From the NCBI GenBank assembly GCA_964036155.1, contig OZ038423.1:13779249-13843248 (forward strand): a stretch of 64,000 nucleotides of DNA. Direction: 5' to 3'. The translations under genes were made by a program, and so were the position numbers. The DNA is from Diploscapter coronatus. Lineage: Eukaryota > Nematoda > Chromadorea > Rhabditida > Rhabditidae. The notes under the pieces were generated by a model, which did no database searches, was not told the DNA's origin, and saw nothing but the letters and a program-made list of their open reading frames with translations. Positions 50,074-63,805 of the stretch are shown one piece after another. Positions within the stretch are counted from its first letter, which is position 1. Each line of letters starts with the position of its first letter.

Positions 50074-53000
50074 TGGAGCAACTCGTCGTCGAGTTTTGCC
50101 CAATTTGATTCGAGCAAATCTTCAGATTACTTGTTGTGTGCACCTCGTTGTTCACGCTCGAACCCCTAGGCTAATAGGTCTTTTCCTCCTTCTCTTGCTT
50201 GCTAAGGCTCAACCCCTTGAAACTGGCTTATGTCGGAAAACTTCGAGGTTCGCGCACCGCTGAATGCTTCTAAATGATCACATCAAGGAGAACACGAGAC
50301 ACAGCAAATCAGGATTCATAATATGCCAGAAGTTTAGGAACATATTTAGTTGTTGTTGGAGGAAAATTTTTAATTTGTTTCTGGTGAAAAAATTCAACGA
50401 ATTATTAGATGAAATCTAGCGATTAGATCAAGAATATTGTATCTACGATAAAATTTTGGACTCATTTGAGTTCTTCAATATCACGAAATTTTTATGTATG
50501 GCTGGATAAGACTCTTAATTTTATAATTTTGCCAATGATGAGAAGATGCGTATATCAAATTTATATCATTTTTAAATTTTCTATCTCAAGTTTACTTTTT
50601 CGGCAAAAATAAATGTAAGAAAATGCAACGTTTTCAAATCATCACTCGTGCACCCAATACTGATTTGGAAAATCTCACGAAGCTAACGACTTGCAACGGA
50701 TTTTCGAACTTCCCCCTCAAATGAGAATGAATTGAATAAAGACCCGGAAAATTGTCGGTGCTGAAGTTTCAAGAAACAAAGTTCATGATTTTCCCTTATG
50801 ATAAAATATAGGCGGACAGAACAAGCTGGAATATTTATTTAAAAAAAAAATAATAATAATTTTCTAGCCCGAGTCCAAACTAGGATGAGGAAATTTGGCC
50901 AACTTTTTCTCTCCTAAAACTGGATGCAGATGCAGGAAAAAGTTGCAGGATTACGTGAATGAAAGCCCTAGTTAAGAGAAAATATTAAGTTCCTCATTCA
51001 GAATGTTGCAGAGGTTTAGTATAAATTTGAAGTGCAAATATTGGTGTCGCGATCGAATAAAATATTACGTTTAAAAGTGTCAAGGTTTAAGATAGAACTA
51101 TGAAAACTTAATTAATATAGCTTTCCTTCAAACATTAATTCTTAACTGCTTTAAAATAAACGTATAAGTTATAGCTTTATGAAATTATGAAAATTGCTAA
51201 TATTAGAAATGTGATGATATGATAAAAACATGGAGCCATAAAGCTATTCAAATATCCGAATAATTGATAACATGAATTTATTCGTAGCGCATCAATCATA
51301 TAGCTGGTCATAGCAAATATGTATCAAATTAAGTCATAGCATAAACAAGCTAGATATGTTTTGATAGGGAAGAATTCATCAAGTTGGGTATTTGAAAATT
51401 AAACCTATTTAGAATGCTTGGGAGTAGGACGCTTCTACAGGAGTAAGTCGTTTTGTAATATAGAAGAATTAGCACTAACTTTCTTCATTACAAAACGTCT
51501 CACTTCTGTGCAAATCGCTCTACACCCAAAATGTTCAAAAAATATGATCATGTCAAAATGAATATAAATAACATAGAGTTGAGACTTTGTGCTTAAAATG
51601 ATATATAATTCTCTGAATTTCATAGATTTCTAGATAAATCTTTTAAATAATTTAGATTGTTCTCCAGGAAAAATAGGCGAGTTCAAAACAATCAATTTCT
51701 CATAAATTACACTCAATTTCGCAGGAAAATTAGACAATCGAGGCTAGGTGAATTCGATGGAATTTTCGAGAAAATAGGGATATTGTAGTCTAGTCCAGAC
51801 ACGGATTAGGTCAAATTTATGAAAATAAAGTGGAAAAAAGAATAAAACAGTTATTGTTTAGTTCGTCAATACAAAATATTCTTCATAAAAAATTTTAGAT
51901 TCAAAAACTAACTCAAAGGCTAATGACATTCCTCAAAATCCTCCAATTCTAAGGATATTTTAGGCGCGGTTAAGCCCGTAAAGCCCTCGATGTTTTACGG
52001 ATCACATTATGTCGATGCAATGATGTCGAAAACATGAAATGCACTACCAGAAATGGCATTAGAGCCCAACACCCACCGAATAATTAACACATAATTGGCC
52101 TAAATGAACAACATTCTGAAGAATATTAAAGTTGCCGAAGCGCATATGAAATAGCGAGTCAAAGATTAACTCAAAATAAGAAGGATTTACGTCAAATGTT
52201 GATAAACATCTTCAGTCTATGTGCGAAGTTACTACTCGAATGGTAAAAATATCATATCAGGCGACTTGAATAGTATATTTAATGGGAAAAAAACTTGTGC
52301 TAACTTATAAAATAGCCGAGATGTCGAAGTTGCATCACTGAAACATGATTCATCAATAAGTTTTGCAGCTGACTAGCAGAGATAAAGTATTAGACAATTT
52401 CGAAGTCTTTGCGAGTAGAGAAAGTTGCATTATGGAAAAATAATTGAGAGCAATTTTAAGAAGATTCACTTATCGCTGGATAAGTAGATTAGATGATTTA
52501 ACGATTTATCAGCTGTTTGATTTACTGTTCGAAAATCAGATTAAGATCTTCAAGCTCAGCGAGTTATCTCGACTCTTCTTTCTGAGACTACTATCATTAC
52601 TTACCTACAATCAGAATAAATTTCTCTCACAGACATAACTTTTGAACCCACAAAATCGAGTGTAGTCTCCACTTTGCTCATTTTCACATTGAAATATCAG
52701 CATGACATTTCTTATTCTATTCCTTTCTGCAAGCACTTGGTGAAGTAGATCAATCGAGAGCAAAAGACTAAAACGCAAACATTAATCGTCTCAGGACGTA
52801 TTTATATTTGTCGAATGTTGAAAGATAGGCTTCGCAGACCGTCTGAAGTATTCATTTTCGAATTCTCATCTTCAAAGGTACTCTGGACATTTCTCCCCAC
52901 GTGGCGTTTCTTCGTAAACTATAGTTTACTTTCGAGTCCTTATCGCCGATTTTATCAATATTGTCACTATTTTCTCATCATGAACTGACGACGGAGCGTT

Positions 53001-53299
53001 ACGAAATTTCTCAGGGAAGCCTTTAAAATGCGGCGAATTAATTTGATCTCTAAAATCACCAAAAGCTGATCAGTTTGCTCATTAAAATTTTTTCCTAGCA
53101 TTCTTCCCTATATGGAGGGGCTTGCTAAGTTCTCTCATTTTCAATTCCTATAAAATATTTAAATTAAGTTTCATATTTTTTTTAAAAGTATTTTGAATAT
53201 GTTACTTAATTCCTCTGCATAACATCACATTAAACAATATCTTAAAGTCGGAGTCATTCGATACCTTTTCTTCGTAATTAAAGTTTATTTCAGATCAAA

Positions 53300-55929
53300 A
53301 TGATGCTCCTACTAACTTTATTGTTCACTTGTGTCATCGGTTTGTTCTCCTATTATTATTGGCACATGACGTATTGGAGCCGCCGAAACATTGCCGAACC
53401 AGCCGGGAAGAGCCTCATGTTCGGACACTTCTACACGATCTTCGATAATGCTCATCCTATCATGGTCAAGCTTGGGGAGTGGTCGAAGGTAATTTTCATT
53501 TTTTAACTCTCGGATTTTTTCTCTCGATATTATGCTTTTTTTTAAATTCAAATTCTAAGCACTTTGATATTCTCAACTATGCTGCAGGTTTTGAGGATTA
53601 TTCCGTGACTGACTACGAATGATTGGTCGATGCGTTCGACAGTTCACTCTTAAAATATTTCGAATTTGAAAGGAAAAAACTGCAGAAGTACGGCAAGACA
53701 TTCGGTCTGTACGAGGGTCTCCGAAAGGTGCTCGTCACGAGCGATGTCGACGTGATCAACGAGGTGTTCGTCAAGCAGTTCGACAATTTCCACGGCCGGA
53801 AGACGAATCCGATGACCGGAAATCCGGGCAAGAATCAACGAACCAACGTGTTCATCGCCAGGGGTGCGAGATGGAAGCGACTCCGGACGATTACCGCCCC
53901 TTCCTTCTCGAATGCTAATCTGAAGAAGGTAGAAATTTACAATTGCACTAGTTCAATCAGTAGAATTGGTGGACTTGATTTTCGTTTAAAAAGCTTTCTG
54001 AAATGCTACTAAATAATATTCCAGCATTCATATTTATCCAGAAATTTCGGAATCATAAGGCTGAAGATGAATTCAGATCAACGGCTTGGTAGAAGACTCA
54101 GCTATGGAGTTAGTGAAACATTTGGAGAAGAACGCGAATTCGGAAATTAATATAAGAGAGTTAGTAGCTTTTGTTTGAAACCTTGTCCAAAGAACTAACA
54201 ATCTAACAATTGAATAGCTGAATATAATGATGACGAAAATTTAGATACTTCCAAGAGTTTACGCTCGATGTAATTTCTCGATTGTCACTGGGTCAGCCAA
54301 CGTCGCAGATCTTCAACAATCCTATGCTCACGCCAATCGTCAGGGTACGTTCCATCGAAATTGAATTATATTTTGCTGAAGAACCATCATCAAAGCATTC
54401 GATATGACATTTCCAGATCATTTTAGTATCATTTTTCAAATCCGAATTTTTCAGTCTTTCGAGTTCGACTTCCGAGCGCCGATCAGCATGTTGGCACATT
54501 GCACCTTCGTTCCGATCCTCCTACTGCGCATCATTTTCCTGCTTTCGGCTAAATTTACCAAGGATACTCAAGCCAACATCTTCGTCGATATTCTGGGCAA
54601 GATGACGAAGACAGTTGACGAAAGAGTCCAGCAGAGGGTTGGTTTCAAATTTTTCGATTTTAAACTAAAAGCTCGGATATCACTAAAATGCAAATGCGAC
54701 GAGTAAACATGTTTCAAAATAATCTTGGATTCGAGAAATTGCTTATTTCTAGATTCGTATAACCTTTATAATTTTCTAAAATTAAAAATATATGCATTCA
54801 GGAAGACGACAAAAAACGTGGGATAGAGCCCGGTGAGCCGAGCGATTTCATCGATTTGTTCTTGGACGCTAGAGCCGATGATATTGAAGATAGCATGGAG
54901 GAATTCTCGAAGAATGACGTTTCGGTAAAACATTTTTACTAAATTTCTGAAGCCCATTAGTAAGCATCTATTATTACTCCAATAGATAAATATTTACAAG
55001 CTAAATATTTTGAAACATAAAACTTCAGATCTCGAAAAACCTGACATACGAAGAGATCAAAGGACAACTGATGATCTTCTTGTTGGCTGGGTTCGATACA
55101 ACTGCCAACGCTCTCAGCTACGCGGCGTTTCTCCTAACGAAAAACCCGGAGAAAATGAGAAAGCTGCAGGAGGAAATCGATAGGGAGTGCACGAATACCG
55201 TAAAAAGAAAACTTTCCTTTAGAGAGTTTTATTGAATTTCAGGCCATCGACTTCGAAACACTCGGAAGATTAAAGTATCTCGAAGCCGTGTTCAAGGAGA
55301 CTTTGAGGATGTACCCATTGGCTTCTAGGTGTGGAAAAATTTATTGAAGGCTGAAGATCGTGTCTCAATTATTTAAACTATTAACACTGTCCAATTTTAT
55401 TTTATTAAAACGCGTTTTTTCTTCATCAAAAACTCAGCGTAACTTCCCGTCTGTGCATGAGGACGACCAAAGTCGGCAACATGGTGATCGAAGAAGGCAC
55501 TTTTGTTCTGGCCAACGCCTGGGCGATTCATTACGATAAAGAGATCTACGGACAAGATGCTGACCAATTTGTTCCGGAAAGGTAGACGGAAAATGGAGTT
55601 GAAAATTTGTGATCCAATTCTTCAGATGGCTGAATGGCACAGTCTATCCACCAGCGACGTACCTTCCTTTCGGGCATGGATCGAGAATCTGCATCGGAAT
55701 GAGGTATCTTTGTTATGATGGCATTTTAGAAGGATAAAGTTTGAGTAAATCGTGATTCCAACGATAGAATTCCAGATTAGCTTTCCTAGAAGCAAAATTA
55801 GCCCTGTGCCACATTCTCAGAAAGTTCGACATCGTAGAAGGGCCTAATACTGGAAAAGATTTGGTTCTGAGTGGTGCGACGGTGGTTCATCCGAGGCAAG
55901 TGAGTGTGCTGATCAAGTCAAGAGGCTGA
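53300..55929 (+). CDS. Cytochrome P450, CYP3-clan (nematode CYP13-like)
   Basis: Eleven exons (53300-53488, 53686-53928, 54077-54159, 54245-54344, 54455-54637, 54802-54924, 55029-55199, 55243-55328, 55438-55581, 55626-55703, 55776-55929) encode 517 residues, all phases consistent. An N-terminal anchor (LLLTLLFTCVIGLFSYYY) precedes KYGKTFGLYEGLRKVLVTSD and FVKQFDNFHGRK, which are typical of CYP13-like enzymes. GARWKRLRTITAPSFS is the C-helix, LAGFDTTANALSYA the I-helix, FKETLR the K-helix, and FGHGSRICIGMR the haem loop. It is an ER monooxygenase; nematode CYP13-type enzymes are associated with xenobiotic and oxylipin metabolism, but the substrate here is unknown. TATTTCAG six bases before the ATG is a likely trans-splice acceptor. 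Poly(A) signal near 56005. Confidence 0.93.
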
Positions 55930-57063
55930 GCTGATGGTTTACTTCCGAAGCCATTTAGATTTTATTTTCTATAGTTTTAGTATAATTATTGACTTTAATT
56001 TGAAAAATAAATTTTTGCTAAAACATGGAACTAATTTCAAGCTGATCATTTGTGGTCATGGAAACATGTGCAATATGTTATGAAAAAATCAGCTAAATAC
56101 ACTTGTCTTAGAAAATAAAGACAAACTTCAGCTTAAAAATATTTTGTAATTTAGGAAAATTCTGAATTTCGTAATCATTCATCGCTATCCTCATATTATT
56201 GCACCCTGTTCACCCTTTCTGTGTTTGCTCACCCCTTACTCTCCCATTTTGCACCATTCAATTCCCGCTAATGACCTTCGTTTGCACCCTCGCTGCACAT
56301 TTTGAATCAACAACCAATTTCTTCACGTGTTTTGCAATTCTCAATCAACTTTCTTATTTTTTCCATAATTTATGCGTGATGTCTGTGATATTTGTAATTG
56401 AATTAAAAATTTCTTTTCCAATGTTGAAAAATGAAATTTTAAATTCGTTTGAATAATTTAAAGGGAAGAACCTGTTATTTTTATGCATATTTGGAATTTG
56501 GAAATCAATATTCAAACACGTCAGATGTGGCTGCTGCTCTCACACAGAACTCCCTTGTCTAAATATCAATCAGCCCATTGAATATTTCGATAGGCAATTT
56601 TCTGATTCGCTTGAAAACAATTCCAAAATGCTTTCATTCATTTGAAATTAGAACATTTCGCAATTTCTGAACTTCTAAATCAATTTAATGTTTCAATCAT
56701 TTTCTTATCAGAAAAAGTTGCTCATTATTTTCAATGAAAACTTACCAGACGCACACCTATAAATCTGAAAAAAAACTCCAAAAATGGCTAATTTTCAGAT
56801 GCTTAACCCACTTCCGCACCCGATGTGACTAGTAAAACGCACTCATCGCAACTTCTCTAGAAGGTAAGCCCCATTTTACTGCCTGGAGAAACCGGTTTAC
56901 CTTTACTAATTTCCGCAACTCTGGTGGTTATGTCAACTTTCTTAATCCGATAACATCATTGTTTTCTGGTCAATTACTTATATGTTTAGAAACGAATCAA
57001 TTAATGAAGGTTTTTAGATCAATGCTGACAAAGTAGAATCGATCGATATTGCAAGTTACTAAA
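55930..57063. other. Intergenic between P450 and TEX2
   Basis: It holds the P450 3' UTR and presumably the TEX2 promoter. The open frame at 56199-56456 is in pyrimidine-rich sequence and has no domain. No other gene is supported. Confidence 0.5.
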
Positions 57064-60000
57064 ATGAGTTCCCCAACTCGACCTCGAGTACTTTTCAAGA
57101 GTCTATCCAGTAGGATCAGTATTGGAGGTTCGGGTTTATTATAATTTTTTAAATTAATAGTCGAGCTGATTCAAGTTAATTCAAGTCGGTGTATGCAGTA
57201 TTTTCTGAAACATATTTCGAAGATATCTTTAAAAAATAAAAAATTTCAGGGACGGTGCGCATGAACGAGATCCTGGAAGGCGAGAATGAGTATGGATTTG
57301 ACGTGTCTGATGGTGAAGAAGCTGTGGAAGCAAGCGATAAGCAGGTACTTTTTTTGCAAATAAATGCGCAGATTACAAGACTAGATCATCATTTTATCTT
57401 TAAAATTCTCAATTTTATTTTTAAACATACATATCTGCAGGTAATGATTATCCAGATCTTGACTTGAACCTTATATACGTTCCACGCATCTAGTACTTTA
57501 TTAATATGCCTGTGTAGACTTCAAAATAAATGCAGACTCCACTATGATGTTTATCATGAATTGTTTAACGCTGCAGATTTCTTTAACTTCTAGTAAACAA
57601 CCTTCATCACCATGCTACATTATTTATCATTCGATTTCTGACTCTTTCCGATCATAGTTAGTCCATTTTCTTATTTTACCCGGTTGTTTTCGCGTCCTGC
57701 AGTTGTTCGCTTGTTGCACTGCTTTTTGTCTACTTCTTTCATTGAGATTCTCTCGCGGTTCTCGATTTCCACCCGCATCAACATTGCGTCTCATTCTGCT
57801 GCCATTCTTATGGATCCAACAACACACATGTTTTTCGTCGATGACGAAAATTTAACTGAACCTGATGATATTCTCGGATATTCTGTAAGTTATTGATTGA
57901 TTTTTTCTTAATTTCTAAAATTTTATAAATCTCCACTTTCATTACATTCAAAATGATCAACTTATCTCTAACACCTTGCTATTGTTATGCAAAAAATCGT
58001 CATCACTTTCCTATGAAAACTAGAAAATCGCATAAAATGAGCAAAATCTAAAAATTCTCGTAAAAAACCACCAGATTAAAGAAAATCGCATTCATTGGGT
58101 TGTTTTTGTGATCGACACTCTTAGGCTCTTCGAGGGGTGACTTTGCATCTCTCGTTCCGCATTAAAACGCCTCAATGCACCCCACGGCATCTCACTTCTT
58201 TTTTTTTCGATTTTTGACACACATGCCAAATTTTATCTGTGCAGAAGAAAAGCTAACTGCAAAAATTTACGTTTTCGCTGTAAATAAGTTTTAATTTCGG
58301 AAGGTTCAAATAGGTTTCAAACTTGAGCACATTATTGATAAAAAAATAGCACAGGATATTCGGGGCATTTATTTATATTTTATAAAAGATCTTTAGTTGA
58401 ACATATGTAAAGATTGATCAAAATCAAATCTAAATTCTTCCCCTAATAATCTCTTGAAAAGTATCTGCTTCATTTTGAGTCACAAAACCTTGGACATCTT
58501 GAATATTATCTCAGATTTTCCTCCTGGAATATCGGTGTTTACCCACTCTGGTGTTTTATTTCCTACGTATTTTTCGTCATCTACCTTTCAGCATCGACTT
58601 TTTGCGTCCAGTCTCCATGCAATTTTTCTCTTTGTCGTATAGATTTTTAGTTTTCCTGCGCGCCCCTCCCTTCCCATCTTTCATGTGTATTTTCTGTGTG
58701 TAGATAAGGGCTATTTCATACTTGTTTACTCCCGTGACAAAATTCTATCTTCTTCCACAATTCTTTCCGTTGCTCATATTTGAATATTTCGAGTCCGCAA
58801 GGCTTGGGGGAGTATCATGATAGCATTTTCAGCAGTTTTTACTGATAGTTTTTTACCTGAGCAGTAGTTGTGTAACTAGAACTCTTGCAAAATTTGGCAT
58901 TCGACACGAGTTCAAAAATGATCTGTGGCCTAAGACTACCTTCTAAAGCCCTACTGACTAAAGCGTTTTACCGCATCTAATTGCATTTAGAAGCCCTAAA
59001 AGCGAAATTTCGCCTAATATCTTTATCCTAAAATTCAATATTCCTCCAAGACTTGCGGACTCTAGACACCCCTCTAATGGCTCTATAATGGTCCTGAGAA
59101 TTCTACTAATCAAATTGCTCCTGAAATTGCACAGATTTATCGAGCACCGAAAACGACTGAAAGATGTCGAAGAGCACGAGAAGAGGGTAGGATTTAGAAT
59201 ACTAATAAAGTTGAAGATCCTAGAAACGTTCTCAATTACATTTCTTGTCCTGCGTTCTTGCTTCATTCACTTTTCTAAAAGAGTGTCACTAGCCTTTAGC
59301 ATTTGAGTAGTTCTTTCCTAGATATTTAGATCTATGCCAACTATTTGTGGTCTTACTATCTATTTCATCAAGTTTATGAAAGAATCGAATTTTTTTAGTG
59401 GTTGTGAATACATTGCTACCAAGCTCTTTTTTTATTTTTTCTTACCTATCTCATCTCAGTAACATTGCTCACCACCAACTTTAGCATTTAGCTGATTTCC
59501 ATAAAGCCCTACTTTATTTGAAATCCCGGAAACGTCCGAGAAATCATCGATCATCTTTCCTTGTCGCGAGTTTCATATTGATTCGCCCTGAGCTATGTTG
59601 TGTTGCTCTTTAGTTTTTATCCGAACTTTCGCACCGAGTTTTCATGGCAAATATGCCCTCGCTCGCGCGCACAAGTACTCGGCAGTAAATTCTATTCGCA
59701 CTTCAAAAGCGAAGCAGAGCAGTTTCAGGTCTCAAAGTTCTTACTTTCACTTCTTTTCAATTCAAAACATATCCGTGTCTTGAATAAACAAGTTGACGCT
59801 AAATCTGTGATAAGTTTAGATAGATTTGATGCGTTTCGAAATTTCTTATTATTAGTTCAAATAGTTTCAGATTTCAAGAAAATACTCACTTGTTGGCAAA
59901 ATTGTGTGAACCGCTGGATAATTTTAAAAATTGGCTGCATCGTGAAAATTTTTCAAAAATGTTCAAAAAATTAATTCTTGAAGTGCTCCCGTCTTTTGTT

Positions 60001-63000
60001 TGATGCTCAGGCATTCGCTTCATTCACTTTTATGACCTCATCAAGCCTCATTCTAGGCTCATTCTGGAGACGTCCCTTTATCTCCACATCGTTCAATATC
60101 CCGACACTTCAAAGGTGCTTTTCCCACAAGATTTCCCCTTTTTTTAATTTCAAACACATTTTTCAACATTTTCTTTCGTCTTTTACAAGTTATGTAAACC
60201 CGAGCTTTATCATTAACGCAACAATGCCCGCTTTTATTCGCTTAGCGAACATGCGCGCTTTGCATTGATTTTGAGGATGAAAATACCCCCTAAACGGGAC
60301 GGGGAAAAGCTGGTAAAATACCATAGAAAAATGAGAGAGAAAAAGAAATGGGAATTTTTCGAAAAAAAAAAACGAGCTGCAAAAGCAATGAAACGACGGC
60401 GAGCATTTTTCCCCGTGTTTCTGGTTTTGCGCTTCATTTAAAAATGGAGAAATATTGTTGAAAATAGGATAGTCCAGAAATGCCCTCTAGTTTTTCCATA
60501 GTATTTCTTTCTCTGGCTGTTAGAGAGAAGAAATAGCGTGGGAAATGAGAGAGTAGTTTCTGGACCCACTTCTTTTCAGTGCTATTTCCCGACTTGTTTC
60601 AAAACCTCATTTGCCGTTTCAGCGTTGATTATCTCTTTCCTTATATGGCACGGCTCCTCGTCCCAGGAGCGTTTCTCATGTTCTCCTTCCTTCTATTTTC
60701 AAGAATCTCCAGGAAGTTTTCTTCATTTCTTTCCGGCTTATGACTTCATCAATGAGAATGCCTTTGAGTGTTTTTGCAATTGAGAGTCAATTTTTCATAT
60801 GCAAAAATTTCGAAGTTTTGAAACCTATCACTTTTCGTGCATTTTTCTGATAAAGTCGAGCTCACTCTTGCTCTCCAGGTTTTTCTATTGAATAAAATCC
60901 TGTTTTGAATAATTTTTATGTTCTCCATACAAATTATGAAAATTTCTTAAATATATTTTTTTCTAAAAATAAGGAGAAAATTTTCAGATGCTGGATGAGC
61001 GGGCATCTCCATCAGCGAGTCACGCGGGTGGGGAGGGCAGCGACGAGACCGACTCGCAACACACCGCAGACAAGCAGTCAATCGGGTCGAATGAATCGAA
61101 AGGGGTGGGTTTTTTTTCACTTTTTTTTATAAGGTATCCAGATATAAAAGTTTGTGTATTGTTTTATGGAGAAAATTATTTTGCGTATGAATAACCCTAT
61201 GAAATTGCCTGGGAAATCTGGAAAATAGTGGATTTTTTCTTTGAAATATTTAAAAGATTTTTTCTTTTTAAATTACTCAAAATGTGAAATCATCGTTACA
61301 AAGCATGACCTTATTAGGCGTTTACTGACTCATGCCAATGTTAATGATTCATAGAAAACTACACTTACGAATAACCCATTCGAAAGCTATTCTAAAAGGA
61401 TGCTTTTCAAAATCAAACCTTTTCATCACTTCCTAATAATTTCTTTCGAGATTTCTAAGAAAAATTTTCTATGGCCCTATTGAAAAACGCGCTTCCTGTT
61501 AATGGAAAAATTACGGTAAATTATCTAGCGATTTCTTAAAAGAAAGATACAACTTTTTAATTTAAAATACCTTTTTCAGCACGAACAAAGCAAACTTGGT
61601 GCGTTGATCGACAAGGCCAAAAGCAAAGGCAAGAAATTGGTCTCTGGCAAGAAGAAAAACCAGAACAACGGTAAAAGATGTTATCTTCATTTTTCGTAAA
61701 GAAATGACAAAAAAATAAAGAGAACTTCAAATTCTGAACTTTTATAGCAGTTTTCAAATGTTCCAATATCTATGATACACTTTTTTAATACCTTTACTTT
61801 AATTTTCCTTGAACCTCTTAAAAATAAAAAGACGACTATTTTCATTAGCAGACGATGTGAAGATCCAGTGCAGTTTGCTTTCGCCTGTCGAATGCTCGCC
61901 CAGCGAGGATAACGATAGCAAGTCGAGTTGTAGCAGGTTGGAGGAGAGCGAGGTCAAGGAAAGTGAACAGGAAATCAAGGTATTTTTTAATTTTTCTCGT
62001 TTTCCTAATTTGCATCAACAATTTATTTTACTTCGTTTTAACTCTTTTTATTACAATGGTCATAGTTAAAACATTTCGAAACTGTTCGTGGTTCAAACTC
62101 GACTGAAATTTTTTCCCTCTAAAATTCAAGAGAAGAACAAATTTTCTTAGAATATTTTTTACAGCCCCCCTTCGAAATCTCGGACCCGCTGCACATCCAG
62201 GCGATCGCGCACAAGTATAGGACTATGCCCTTCTACAACTATCGAGTCGTTCTCATGGGCATTCTCATCGCTATCACTCTCGTTCATAGGGGTAGGTCTT
62301 TTATTTCGAAAATAGAAGATCATTTAAACATTTTATCTTTCATCGCATTACTGGCTTCTCTATGATTTTTAAAATAAATGTTTTGATTTTTTTTCGAAAA
62401 TTTATGTTATTTCTAGAATTCTGAATTTTATCAAAATCCTCTTTTCAGGTTTCATAACGGGTATTCTGTGGGGTCTGTACATTTCGCTGATCGGCTTCCT
62501 GTATTTATTCGTCTCTGATCCCAAGCCTCCCAGGACAACCCGAAAATTATCCTTCTCGATTTCGGATTTGGGCGATGGAGTGGAGGAGGGAAAGGAGGTT
62601 TTCGACGGAGACGATGGTGGATCCTTGGGCGTTTCGGATGGCGTCGTTTATAAGGTAAGTTTTTATTCTTTCATGTTTTTTGCTCGAAAGACATGAATTA
62701 GCGAGATTTGATAGTACCCCCAGCATAGTTAGATCTGAAACTGCGATCTTTAAATGAGAGTTTTGTGTGATATCGGGCTAATCGCATGTCGAATAGTAAA
62801 GTGATTTATCGAATCGTTTTGATGCGATTTGAAGCATATTTTTTTCGAAAATAAAAATTTCAGGGCTGGATGAACGAGCTTCGGGCGCGCTACTCTCCGG
62901 CGAATTACCACGTTAATTATTCTCAATCGGTTTTGGTCCGACTTGAGGTAGGGTGAAAATTAAAAAAAAAAAAAAAGTAATAATAATAATAAATTTTTCA

Positions 63001-63805
63001 AATTTTAGGGTTCCACCCTTCGAGTTTGCCGCCCGGCGAAAACCGTGATGAAGCACGCGTTCCATGCCGACCCCACCTTGCAACAGGCCCAACCCACCAT
63101 GCAGTCGCAGACCATCTACGATTTGACGGACGCTCAGGTAGTCTTTGCAGTTTGGTATTCTTCTGCTTTTCAATATTTCTACTTTTAAAATTTGCGAAAA
63201 TATCATTTATTTTCGAATAAAAGACCGTCTTTCTGAAAAGCTTGATTTTATGTTTACCATTTTTCGAAAGGTTCTGTGATGCTATTTCATGTAAACATTG
63301 ATGATTTTCTATTGTTTTTGCCAACTTGAAGAGAAATAAGGTTTGTTTGTTTTTTCAGGTTTTGCTCCGTCCTCGCCGCTTAGCCAGAAGGAGATGGTGG
63401 TCGAGAAAATATCCGATCTACATTCGCTTCGCACACAAAAAAAGTACACTCATGGAAATCGACAAAAACGCCAGAGGCAGTATGACGGCCAGCACTATGA
63501 TGACGAGGTAATTTTTTTATTTTAAAATTATTTTTCGAAATTCTCGAAAGAGAAAAAATCATAAACTAATTAATAATTCCGTTTTACGAACCTGCTTTGA
63601 TAAAATTTCAATAGTCTATTAAAAGTTTTCTAAAAAAAATGGTTTTAAAAAATTATTTCCAGATCAATCTCTCTGAATCAGACCTCGCCATCTGGATCAT
63701 TCGACGGTCTGCCCTCCCTGCCTTCGATCTGCTCGGAAGCGGCCACGGCGCCTGTCGGAGATGAGGGATATTCCGCTGAAAGTGACGACACAGAGGATGA
63801 GGGAG
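57064..63805 (+). CDS. TEX2: TEX2-like SMP-domain lipid-transfer protein, 5' part (continues beyond window)
   Basis: Exons 57064-57127, 57250-57344, 60988-61104, 61580-61670, 61852-61979, 62165-62291, 62449-62654, 62864-62947, 63009-63137, 63359-63507 and 63663-63805 join in phase. The gene ends at an open donor at 63806, so the 3' part, including the SMP domain, lies outside. The N-terminal region is acidic and Ser-rich. A Lys-rich stretch follows, then two adjoining membrane segments (YRVVLMGILIAITLVHRG; ILWGLYISLIGFLYLFVSDP). After them comes a domain with SQTIYDLTDAQVLLRPRRLA and WWSRKYPIYIRF, which matches the conserved post-TM block of TEX2. TEX2-family proteins sit in the ER membrane and move lipid at contact sites. 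The identification rests on this block, the hydrophobic pair and the order of regions. Confidence 0.8.
57810..57884 (+). CDS. Candidate alternative first exon 1b of TEX2
   Basis: The ATG opens 25 codons (MDPTTHMFFVDDENLTEPDD, then ILGYS) ending at a strong GTAAGT donor in phase 0. That is the phase needed by the exon at 60988. The peptide is acidic like the default N-terminus. An internal promoter would make a shorter isoform. No transcript evidence is available. Confidence 0.4.
59088..59186 (+). CDS. Candidate alternative first exon 1c of TEX2
   Basis: The ATG opens 33 codons ending in EHEKR just before GTAGGA, again phase 0. The start is hydrophobic (MVLRILLIKLLLKLH) and the rest charged, so this isoform would have a distinct N-terminus. 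The evidence is only a frame and a donor; it could be chance. Confidence 0.25.

Larger units (their letters stand above)
43720..53299. other. Gene-poor 9.6-kb interval between divergent genes
   Basis: No gene with recognisable domains or a consistent splice model was found on either strand. Open frames are short and isolated (the longest is 124 codons at 48308-48682, minus). The interval separates the start of the minus-strand GPCR from the start of the plus-strand P450, so it should contain both promoters. A foldback element (49160-49526) and diverged direct repeats (49868-50073) are annotated separately. Confidence 0.5.
57345..60987 (+). other. Long TEX2 intron with candidate alternative first exons
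   Basis: This 3.6-kb intron is far longer than its neighbours. It contains two ATG-initiated frames ending at phase-0 GT donors, annotated separately. The rest is pyrimidine-rich on the plus strand and contains several unsupported open frames, such as 59600-59974 and 59978-60268. No nested gene is supported. Confidence 0.5.

Noticed and set aside
50100..50260. GC-richer patch checked for a tRNA or other structured RNA gene
   Set aside because: I could not assemble a cloverleaf with D- and T-arm consensus by eye.
56199..56456. 85-codon plus-strand frame after the P450
   Set aside because: Pyrimidine-rich sequence giving Phe/Leu/Cys/Pro-rich peptide; no start context, domain or splice sites.
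59600..60268. Open frames of 124 and 96 codons in the long TEX2 intron
   Set aside because: They do not end at usable donors in the required phase and have no recognisable domain.
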